Shown in pieces: positions 1 to 5,634 of a DNA stretch of 6,867 nt; the first letter of the stretch is position 1; every line of letters starts with the position of its first letter. Source of the stretch: Candidatus Omnitrophota bacterium (lineage in GTDB: Bacteria > NPL-UPA2 > BS750m-G34); contig DAOWKF010000055.1 in assembly GCA_030640045.1 (NCBI GenBank), positions 1-6,867 of the forward strand, given 5' to 3'. The notes under the pieces are model-generated. The model was not told where the DNA came from, did no database searches, and was given only the letters and a program-made list of their open reading frames with translations. Made by a program: the position numbers and the translations under genes.

Positions 1-1605
1 GGCTTTTATTATGATTTTGACTGCAGAACTCCTTTTCAGCAGGAAGATCTCGCAAAGATAGAGGCGAAGATGTCTGAAATCATAAAAAGGGATATACCAT
101 TTACCGGAAAAGAGGTCGATAAAGAAGAGGCGAAGAAGATGTTCGCTGATTTAGGTGAAAAGTATAAACTGGAACTCATTGATCAAATTCCGGAAGAGAA
201 GGTTACTGTCTATACCCAGGATAAATTTATAGACCTCTGCCGCGGACCGCACGCAAAGAGTACCGGTGAGATTAAGGCATTTAAACTGCTATCTGTAGCA
301 GGGGCCTACTGGCGGGGAGATGCTGCAAAACCTATGCTTCAGCGTATTTACGGTACAGCCTTTAATACAGAGAAAGAGTTAAAGAAACATCTCCACAACA
401 TAGAAGAGGCAAAGAAAAGGGATCATCGTTCTTTAAGCCGGGAACTGGGGCTGTTTTTAATGAGTGAAGAGGCCGGGGCAGGGTTTGTTATCTATCAGCC
501 TAACGGGGGGATGATCAGGGCACTGTTGGAAGAATATGAAAGAAAAGAGCATTTGCGCCGTGGATATAAGTTTGTCTATGGCCCTACTATACTAAAGAAA
601 GAATTATGGGAACGTTCGGGGCATTATGAGCACTATCGTGAACTTATGTATTTTACCAGGGTAGGTGAAGAGGAATACGCAATAAAGCCTATGAATTGCA
701 TAAGCCATATGCTTATTTTTAAATCCCGTATTCGGAGTTACCGCGATTTACCGATACGGCTTTTTGAATTAGGCACAGTCCATCGTCATGAAAAATCCGG
801 CGTCCTTCATGGCCTGCTTCGTGTAAGGGCATTTACCCAGGATGACGCGCATATCTTCTGCCGTGAGGACCAGATGGTAGATGAGATAAAGGGTGTCCTT
901 GACTTAATTAAGGATGTCCTAGCGGTTTTTAATTTTACATATACCCTGGAGATAAGCACCAGGCCCGGTAAATCTATCGGACGCGATGAAGACTGGGACA
1001 AGGCTACGTCTGCACTTAAAGAGGCCATGGAAGATAAAAAACTGCCGTACAAAATCAACGAAGGGGAAGGCGCATTTTACGGCCCTAAGATCGATGTCAT
1101 CCTTGAAGATGCAATTAAGAGAAAATGGCAATGCGCTACAATTCAGTGTGATTTTACTATGCCTGAACGTTTTGATCTGCATTTTACTAATAATCAGGGG
1201 GAAAAGGAGCGGCCTATTATGCTGCATCGTGTTATATTTGGGGCACTTGAGAGGTTTATCGGTATACTTATTGAGCATTATGCCGGCGCATTCCCTCTAT
1301 GGCTCGCGCCTGTTCAGGTAAAGATTTTGACTATAAGCGAAAAATATAATACTTACGCTAATGAGATAGCTAAGAGTTTATCTAAAGAAGAAGTCCGCTA
1401 TGAAGTTGACCTGGGGGATGAAAAGATTGGCTATAAGATTAGACAGGGGAGACTTCAGAAGATACCGTACTTAGTCATTGTAGGTGAAAGAGAGTTAAAG
1501 GATAAGTCTCTTTCTTTGCGGAGCCGTGAGAGAGGGGATGAGGGAAAGATTTTTTTATCTGATTTTCTCAAACGGTTAAAAGAAGAGGTCGAATTAAAGA
1601 AATAG
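1..1605 (+). CDS. thrS: Threonyl-tRNA synthetase, 3' part (5' end outside window)
   Basis: This enzyme charges tRNA-Thr with threonine in the cytoplasm. The reading frame is open from base 1, and the residues before the ATG at 70 (GFYYDFD...) match the ThrRS editing domain. That ATG is therefore internal, and about 100 N-terminal residues (TGS domain and the HxxxH motif) lie upstream. Visible residues 1-130 are the rest of the editing domain, with the DLCRGPH motif at 78-84. Next comes the class II catalytic core. Its zinc ligands by family alignment are Cys233 (KPMNC), His284 (DDAHIF) and His409 (motif 3 LHR), and motif 2 reads RVRAFTQ. The anticodon-binding domain starts near WLAPVQV. Oddities: the usual MNCPGH reads MNCISH, and the usual DLRNEK reads DLGDEK. 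The TAG stop overlaps the SD of infC. Identity is certain; the substitutions are direct readings. Confidence 0.97.
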   Translation, partial: GFYYDFDCRTPFQQEDLAKIEAKMSEIIKRDIPFTGKEVDKEEAKKMFADLGEKYKLELIDQIPEEKVTVYTQDKFIDLCRGPHAKSTGEIKAFKLLSVAGAYWRGDAAKPMLQRIYGTAFNTEKELKKHLHNIEEAKKRDHRSLSRELGLFLMSEEAGAGFVIYQPNGGMIRALLEEYERKEHLRRGYKFVYGPTILKKELWERSGHYEHYRELMYFTRVGEEEYAIKPMNCISHMLIFKSRIRSYRDLPIRLFELGTVHRHEKSGVLHGLLRVRAFTQDDAHIFCREDQMVDEIKGVLDLIKDVLAVFNFTYTLEISTRPGKSIGRDEDWDKATSALKEAMEDKKLPYKINEGEGAFYGPKIDVILEDAIKRKWQCATIQCDFTMPERFDLHFTNNQGEKERPIMLHRVIFGALERFIGILIEHYAGAFPLWLAPVQVKILTISEKYNTYANEIAKSLSKEEVRYEVDLGDEKIGYKIRQGRLQKIPYLVIVGERELKDKSLSLRSRERGDEGKIFLSDFLKRLKEEVELKK

Positions 1606-1611
1606 GAGGTG
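1604..1611 (+). promoter_or_regulatory. Strong Shine-Dalgarno site of infC, pointing to an ATC start
   Basis: AGGAGGTG gives eight contiguous matches to the anti-SD and overlaps the thrS stop codon. It ends five bases after AGGAGG-to-start optimum would predict for the ATC at 1616 (six bases between AGGAGG and ATC), but lies 33 bases from the GTG at 1643. It is therefore positioned for the ATC, not for the GTG. The GTG has only a weaker GAGG at 1632-1635. Confidence 0.75.
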
Positions 1612-1615
1612 GCAT

Positions 1616-2152
1616 ATCAATCCTAATTATAGAGGAAATAGGGTGACAGGAGATAATTATAGAATAAACAAAGGAATAAGGGCAAGAAGTGTCAGGTTAA
1701 TCGGCGCAGCCGGTGAACAGGTTGGCATTGTCGGTATTGAGGATGCAATGCGTCGCGCTCAAGAAGCAGGACTTGATATTGTAGAGGTGGCAGGCAGTAC
1801 GGACCCGCCGGTATGCCGGATAATGGACTACGGGAAATTTCGTTATGATAAATTAAAACAGCAAAGGACCGCGCGAAAGAAACAAAAATCTTTTACAATT
1901 AAACAGATCAGGGTTAGGCCCAAGATAGGAGAGCATGACTATCAGGTTAAGTTGAAACACGCTATAGCGTTTTTAAAAGAGGGTAATAAGATAAAGTTTT
2001 CTTTGATGTTCAGGGGTAGAGAGATGGCTCATCAGGAACTGGGCAGAAATGTGCTTCAAAAATTTATAAATGATCTGGCCGGGATATCTGTTATAGAACA
2101 ACGCCCAACCCTGCAGACCCGGTTTATGAATATGGTCCTGGGACCTAAATAA
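1616..2152 (+). CDS. infC: Translation initiation factor IF-3, probable ATC start
   Basis: IF3 binds the 30S subunit, blocks premature joining of 50S and checks start codon and initiator tRNA. The N domain begins at YRINKGIRARSVRLIG. A basic linker (RTARKKQK) follows, then the C domain with YQVKLKHAIAFLKEG, RGREMAHQ and the terminal MVLGPK. The conventional start is GTG at 1643 (169 aa). I prefer the in-frame ATC at 1616 (178 aa), which sits six bases after a near-perfect AGGAGG, has no intervening stop and gives a length close to the 180 aa of E. coli IF3. IF3 genes are known for rare starts (AUU in E. coli, AUC in Myxococcus) that let IF3 repress its own synthesis. The gene starts 10 bases after thrS and precedes rpmI, the usual order. 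Family certain; start uncertain. Confidence 0.95.
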   Translation: MNPNYRGNRVTGDNYRINKGIRARSVRLIGAAGEQVGIVGIEDAMRRAQEAGLDIVEVAGSTDPPVCRIMDYGKFRYDKLKQQRTARKKQKSFTIKQIRVRPKIGEHDYQVKLKHAIAFLKEGNKIKFSLMFRGREMAHQELGRNVLQKFINDLAGISVIEQRPTLQTRFMNMVLGPK

Positions 2153-2179
2153 ATGGATTGATATGGAAAGGAGGCATTT

Positions 2180-2368
2180 ATGCCAAAAATAAGAACACGA
2201 CATACTGTAAGGCGCAGGATAAAGAAAACTTCTACCGGGAAATTGATGAGGAGGATGTCCTATGTCGGACATCTCAAGACCAAAAAATCCCGGAAGCGCA
2301 AGAGGAGACTTAAAAAGAATGTCCGGATAACGCCGGGGCTGGAGAAAAAATTGAAAAAATTATTATAA
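2180..2368 (+). CDS. rpmI: 50S ribosomal protein L35
   Basis: A small, very basic 62-residue protein of the large ribosomal subunit. The start MPKIRTRHTVRRRIKKTSTGK and the KTKKSRKRKRRLKK stretch match the L35 pattern (MPKMKT..., KKT.SGK..., KS.KRKR.L), and the C terminus is a few residues shorter than the usual 65. The ATG has an AGGAGG five bases upstream (2169-2174). It lies 27 bases after infC and 12 before rplT, the conserved infC-rpmI-rplT order. In E. coli L20 represses this operon through a long RNA site near rpmI. The short gaps here leave little room for such a structure outside coding sequence, and I see none. Confidence 0.96.
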   Translation: MPKIRTRHTVRRRIKKTSTGKLMRRMSYVGHLKTKKSRKRKRRLKKNVRITPGLEKKLKKLL

Positions 2369-2380
2369 GGGGGTATCGTT

Positions 2381-2749
2381 ATGGTAAGAGCAAGAAGTAG
2401 GGTCACTAAACGGGCGAGACATAAGAAGGTCTTAAAGGCAGCGAAAGGATACAGGGGGGGCCGCAGTAAGCTCTATAAAACTGCCCGTGACGCTGTCAGG
2501 CGCGCCGAACGTTATGCAACTGATCACAGGAGACTGAGGAAAAGAGAATTCAGGACTTTGTGGATTACGCGCTTAAATGCGGCATGCAGGGAAAATAATT
2601 TGCCATACAATCGTTTTGTCCATGGCCTTAGTCTCTGCAAGATTAACCTTAACAGAAAGGTGCTTTCAGAGATGGCTGTCTCTGACCGGGCGTCTTTTGA
2701 TCAGTTAATCGGCCTGGCCAGTGATGTCTTGAAAAAGAAAAAGGCATAA
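2381..2749 (+). CDS. rplT: 50S ribosomal protein L20
   Basis: L20 binds 23S rRNA early in 50S assembly. The protein has 122 residues, near the usual 115-120. It has the basic N-terminal tail (RARSRVTKRARHKKVLKAAK), the GYRGGRSKLY motif, the RRLRKREFRTLWITRLNAA helix and the NRFVHGL...LNRKVLSEMA globular domain, ending in a lysine-rich tail. The ATG lies six bases after AAGGGGGT, which overlaps the rpmI stop, so the two are probably translationally coupled. In many bacteria pheS and pheT follow; here lysC follows after 15 bases. The 3' end of this gene also holds the -35 box of a candidate lysC promoter. Confidence 0.97.
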   Translation: MVRARSRVTKRARHKKVLKAAKGYRGGRSKLYKTARDAVRRAERYATDHRRLRKREFRTLWITRLNAACRENNLPYNRFVHGLSLCKINLNRKVLSEMAVSDRASFDQLIGLASDVLKKKKA

Positions 2750-2757
2750 GGTATAAT
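2729..2757 (+). promoter_or_regulatory. Candidate sigma70-type promoter for lysC-cimA
   Basis: TTGAAA (2729-2734, five of six consensus matches) is followed by a 17-base spacer and a perfect TATAAT (2752-2757). The -35 box and most of the spacer lie in the end of rplT. Transcription would start about seven bases after the -10 box, at 2763-2765, on the lysC ATG. The -35 box falls in codons for the L20 lysine tail, so chance is possible. Confidence 0.55.
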
Positions 2758-2764
2758 AACTACT

Positions 2765-3979
2765 ATGTTAGTTGTCCAGAAATACGGCGGGACTTCAGTG
2801 GCGACGACTGAGAAGATTATCTCAATAGCTAAGCGGATCCTCGCTATTAGAAATAAGGGGCATAAGGTAGTGGTAGTGGTCTCTGCGATTGGGCATACAA
2901 CAGATGATCTTCTTGCGCTTGCCAATAATGTGAACTCACAGCCATCTGGTAGAGAGATATCCATGCTTCTTTCAACAGGAGAACAAGTATCAGTTGCTTT
3001 GCTTGCTATGGCTCTTCACGAACTCGGTTGTCCTGCTATTTCTTTTACCGGCATGCAGGTTGGGATTGTTACTAATGCCGCATATACCAACGCAAAAATT
3101 CTTCGTATAAATACCGGAAGAATACGAAAGGAGCTTTCTAAAGGGAAGGTTGTGATCGTAGCAGGTTTCCAGGGGGTAAATTTAAGAAACGATATTACTA
3201 CCCTTGGACGCGGAGGTTCAAATCTGACAGCGGTAGGTCTGGCTGCCGTGTTAAAGGCGCAGGCCTGTGAGATGAACACTGATGTAGACGGGGTCTATAC
3301 TGCCGACCCAAGGATTGTGCCGGGGGCAAAAAAATTAGACAGGATTTCTTATGAAGAGATGTTAGAGCTGTACAGTCTTGGCGTGCAGGTTTTGCAGCCG
3401 CGCTCTGTGCAGTTTGCTCAAAAATACAATGTCCCTATACATGTCCGCTCGAGTTTTTCGCAAAAAGATGGGACACTTATAACCAAGGAGGTTAAGACTA
3501 TGGAAAAAGAGGTCATAAGCGGTGTTACAGCCACCAAAAATGAGGCCAAGATATGTATCCGGGGTGTACCTGATAGACCGGGTATAGCAGCCAGGATATT
3601 TAATGACATTGCCAGAAAAAATATCAATGTAGATATGATTGTCCAGAATGTCGGCGAGGATGGATTAGCTGATATCTCATTCACTATTATTGCTGTAGAT
3701 TTAATTCGAACTATGGAGACAGTGGAAAAAATTCGGCGTGAACTAAAGGCGGAGAAGGTCGAGGCTGATAGTGATATTGCAAAGATAAGCGTAGTCGGAG
3801 TAGGAATGCGAAGTCACTCCGGAGTAGCAGCAAAGATGTTCAGGACATTAGCGCAAAGCCGTGTAAACATAGAGATGATCAGCACATCTGAAATAAAGAT
3901 ATCGTGCCTCGTAAGAAAACATCTCGCGGATAAGGCGGTTAGGGCCATTCATAGGAGTTTTAAACTTGGGAAAAAATAA
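2765..3979 (+). CDS. lysC: Aspartate kinase with two C-terminal ACT domains
   Basis: It phosphorylates aspartate to 4-phosphoaspartate, the first committed step to lysine, methionine and threonine. The 404-residue length fits monofunctional aspartokinases. The kinase domain (about 1-245) has KYGGTS at 6-11, STGEQVSVALLAMAL, and GRGGSN at 148-153. The ACT domains (about 258-330 and 337-404) include PDRPGIAARIF, MRSHSGVAAKMF and IEMISTSEIKISCL, so feedback inhibition by lysine and/or threonine is expected. The ATG is fixed by KYGGTS needing to be N-terminal. There is no good SD: TAAGG is 13 bases away, which fits a leaderless mRNA or coupling to rplT. Oddities: GRGGSD reads GRGGSN, and an internal start at 3500 looks functional. 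The gene overlaps cimA by 14 bases. Confidence 0.96.
   Translation: MLVVQKYGGTSVATTEKIISIAKRILAIRNKGHKVVVVVSAIGHTTDDLLALANNVNSQPSGREISMLLSTGEQVSVALLAMALHELGCPAISFTGMQVGIVTNAAYTNAKILRINTGRIRKELSKGKVVIVAGFQGVNLRNDITTLGRGGSNLTAVGLAAVLKAQACEMNTDVDGVYTADPRIVPGAKKLDRISYEEMLELYSLGVQVLQPRSVQFAQKYNVPIHVRSSFSQKDGTLITKEVKTMEKEVISGVTATKNEAKICIRGVPDRPGIAARIFNDIARKNINVDMIVQNVGEDGLADISFTIIAVDLIRTMETVEKIRRELKAEKVEADSDIAKISVVGVGMRSHSGVAAKMFRTLAQSRVNIEMISTSEIKISCLVRKHLADKAVRAIHRSFKLGKK
3485..3492 (+). promoter_or_regulatory. Internal Shine-Dalgarno site within lysC
   Basis: AAGGAGGT is a perfect SD core inside the lysC coding region. It lies seven bases before an in-frame ATG at 3500. It is far stronger than anything in front of the full-length lysC start. 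Confidence 0.65.
3500..3979 (+). CDS. Probable in-frame beta subunit of aspartate kinase (ACT domains only)
   Basis: An in-frame ATG at codon 246 of lysC, seven bases after AAGGAGGT, would give a 159-residue protein beginning MEKEVISGVTATKNEAKICI. It would contain both ACT domains and none of the kinase domain. In Bacillus subtilis aspartokinase II and Corynebacterium glutamicum LysC, the same gene layout produces a beta subunit that pairs with the full-length alpha subunit to form the allosteric alpha2beta2 enzyme. The C. glutamicum beta start region has a similar position and character, as I recall it. The nested product is inferred from the start signal and this precedent. It could also be an unused start. 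Confidence 0.55.
   Translation: MEKEVISGVTATKNEAKICIRGVPDRPGIAARIFNDIARKNINVDMIVQNVGEDGLADISFTIIAVDLIRTMETVEKIRRELKAEKVEADSDIAKISVVGVGMRSHSGVAAKMFRTLAQSRVNIEMISTSEIKISCLVRKHLADKAVRAIHRSFKLGKK
3953..3957 (+). promoter_or_regulatory. Shine-Dalgarno site deciding the TTG start of cimA
   Basis: AGGAG lies eight bases before TTG at 3966, inside the end of lysC. No ATG or GTG is available near the N-terminal YDTTLRDG motif, so this site supports the TTG start. Confidence 0.7.
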
Positions 3980-5549
3980 AATAAAAATATACGATACAAC
4001 CTTGCGTGATGGGGCTCAGGCCGAAGGTATATCTTTTTCCTCTGCTGACAAAATGCGTATTGCCAGGAGATTAGATGAGATGGGGTTTGATTACATCGAA
4101 GGCGGTAATCCGGGCTCAAATCCCAAGGATATCGAATTCTTTAAACAGGCAAAAAAGGTTAGGTGGAGGTGTGCGAAAATTACTGCCTTTGGGAGCACCA
4201 GGCGGCCTAAAATAAAGCCCGCGCAGGACAAAAACCTTAATACTGCGCTAAGATCCGGCGCGCCTGTTATAACCATATTTGGAAAGAGCTCTCCGCTTCA
4301 TGTCCGCGATGTTTTAAAAGTTAGTTTAGAAGAAAACCTGGAGATGATTGCTTCATCAGTGGACTATCTTAAAAAGAAAGGCAGAGAGGTTATATATGAT
4401 GCCGAACATTTTTTTGACGGGTATAAAGAAGACCCTGATTATGCCTTAAAGACCCTGGAAGCAGCGCAAAGTAGCGGGGCTTCAGTCTTAGTTTTTTGTG
4501 AGACAAACGGCGGGACATTACCTCATGAAGTAACTGATATAATCAGCGATGTCAGGGAAAGGTTTGATTTGCCTCTTGGCATCCACACCCACAATGACAG
4601 CGGGGTAGCTTTAGCCAATACAATCGCGGCTGTGCGATTGGGTATTGTCCATGTCCAGGGGACTATCAATGGGTATGGAGAGAGGTGCGGGAATGCCGAC
4701 CTTTGCGCTATTATCCCTACCCTTTCATTAAAGATGGGGTATGAGATCCTGGGTAAAAAGGTTCCCAGGATTCAGGAGCTTTCTCTTTTTGTCAGTGAAC
4801 TTGCTAATGTAGTTCCGGACAATCGCCAGCCCTATGTCGGCTCCAGTGCCTTTGCCCACAAGGGCGGTATGCATGTAGATGCGGTGAGGAAAAATCCTAA
4901 GACATTTGAACACATTGAGCCGCACTTTGTAGGAAACAGGCGCAGGATCCTCATTTCTGAAATTTCAGGCGGAGGGAGCGTAGCGTCAAAGGCCCGGGAA
5001 TTTAATATTGATATAGAAAAGAACAGTTTTGAGATGCAAAAGGTTTTGAGAAATCTTAAGAAATTAGAACACGAGGGATATCAGTTTGAGGCAGCGGATG
5101 CTTCATTTGAACTTTTTGTCCGAAGGATAAAGGGTGAACGCAGGAAATTTTTCAGACTTGAAGGGTTTCATGTGAGTGTTGAAAAATGGCAGGAAAACAG
5201 GGGCACATTTCAATTAATTTCAGAAGCTACCATCAAAGTCGTCGTCAAAGGTAAAAGAGAGCATACTGCGAGTGAGGGAGACGGCCCTGTCAATGCCCTG
5301 GACAGTGCACTGCGCAAGGCATTGATAAAGTTTTATCCCACATTATCTGAGATGCATCTCTCTGACTTTCGCGTGCGCGTGCTTGATGCAAAGGAAGGCA
5401 CTGCAGCAAAGGTCCGTGTGCTCATTACCTCACGCGATGCAAAAGATACATGGAATACTATCGGCGTCTCGGGAAATATTATTGAGGCAAGCTGGCAGGC
5501 CCTTGTCGACAGCATTGAATATAAACTCCTCAAGGATGGGGTAAAATAG
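3966..5549 (+). CDS. cimA: (R)-citramalate synthase, LeuA-related type
   Basis: It condenses pyruvate with acetyl-CoA to (R)-citramalate, opening the threonine-independent route to 2-oxobutyrate and isoleucine. The 527-residue protein has the HMGL-like TIM barrel first: DTTLRDGAQ at 10-18, metal-binding HTHND at 207-211, the GERCGNADL segment at 238-246, and AFAHKGGMH. The C-terminal LeuA-type regulatory domain (about 400-527) has HTASEGDGPVNALDSALRKA, DFRVRVLDAKEGTAAKVRVL and IIEASWQALVDSIEYKLL. Length and the DTTLRDGAQAEGISFS start fit the citramalate synthase family rather than 2-isopropylmalate or homocitrate synthase. LeuA-domain enzymes are usually feedback-inhibited, here probably by isoleucine. 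The start is TTG, and the 14-base overlap with lysC implies co-translation. A hairpin follows the stop. Confidence 0.93.
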   Translation: MGKNKIKIYDTTLRDGAQAEGISFSSADKMRIARRLDEMGFDYIEGGNPGSNPKDIEFFKQAKKVRWRCAKITAFGSTRRPKIKPAQDKNLNTALRSGAPVITIFGKSSPLHVRDVLKVSLEENLEMIASSVDYLKKKGREVIYDAEHFFDGYKEDPDYALKTLEAAQSSGASVLVFCETNGGTLPHEVTDIISDVRERFDLPLGIHTHNDSGVALANTIAAVRLGIVHVQGTINGYGERCGNADLCAIIPTLSLKMGYEILGKKVPRIQELSLFVSELANVVPDNRQPYVGSSAFAHKGGMHVDAVRKNPKTFEHIEPHFVGNRRRILISEISGGGSVASKAREFNIDIEKNSFEMQKVLRNLKKLEHEGYQFEAADASFELFVRRIKGERRKFFRLEGFHVSVEKWQENRGTFQLISEATIKVVVKGKREHTASEGDGPVNALDSALRKALIKFYPTLSEMHLSDFRVRVLDAKEGTAAKVRVLITSRDAKDTWNTIGVSGNIIEASWQALVDSIEYKLLKDGVK

Positions 5550-5570
5550 GACCGTATGTTTAGTGGACTT

Positions 5571-5599
5571 AAGCTATTGGCCGAAGGCCAATTTTGCTT
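5571..5599 (+). terminator. Hairpin after cimA, probable intrinsic terminator
   Basis: A perfect 7-bp inverted repeat, ATTGGCC (5576-5582) and GGCCAAT (5586-5592), closes on a GAA loop and is followed by TTTT (5592-5595). Outer arms AAGC (5571-5574) and GCTT (5596-5599) can extend the stem across a small internal loop. It lies 21 bases after the cimA stop and fits a terminator of the lysC-cimA unit. The T run is short, and the arm touches the -35 box of the ispH promoter, so an operator role is also possible. Confidence 0.55.
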
Positions 5600-5625
5600 G
5601 ACAATTATTTGATGTGTGCTAATAT
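5598..5625 (+). promoter_or_regulatory. Sigma70-type extended -10 promoter for ispH-rpsA
   Basis: A perfect TTGACA (5598-5603) is followed after 16 bases by TAATAT (5620-5625), which is preceded by the extended -10 motif TGC (5617-5619). An alternative -10 box, TATATT, lies at 5623-5628 with a longer 19-base spacer. The predicted transcription start is about 5632-5635, at the ispH ATG. It lies in the only sizeable intergenic gap of the window. Confidence 0.75.
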
Positions 5626-5634
5626 ATTTAAAAT

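Noticed and set aside
70..72. ATG as the start of thrS
   Set aside because: The frame is open from base 1 and the upstream codons encode conserved ThrRS residues (GFYYDFD), so this Met is internal and the gene is cut by the window edge.
899..904. TTGACT in thrS as a -35 box
   Set aside because: No acceptable -10 box lies 16-18 bases downstream.
919..1278. Long open frames on the opposite strand or alternative frame within thrS
   Set aside because: They lie within a strongly conserved gene and encode nothing recognisable; they are frame shadows, as are the other minus-strand frames in the window.
1327..1350. TTGACT plus TATAAT inside thrS as a promoter for infC
   Set aside because: The spacer is only 12 bases, too short for a sigma70 promoter, and the boxes lie in conserved coding sequence.
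2153..2179. L20-binding autoregulatory RNA between infC and rpmI
   Set aside because: Only 27 bases are available and no stem is apparent apart from the SD; any such site would have to lie within infC, where I could not show one.
2747..2751. TAAGG as the SD of lysC
   Set aside because: It lies 13 bases from the ATG and is short; at best it is a weak site, so it was not listed as the lysC ribosome binding site.
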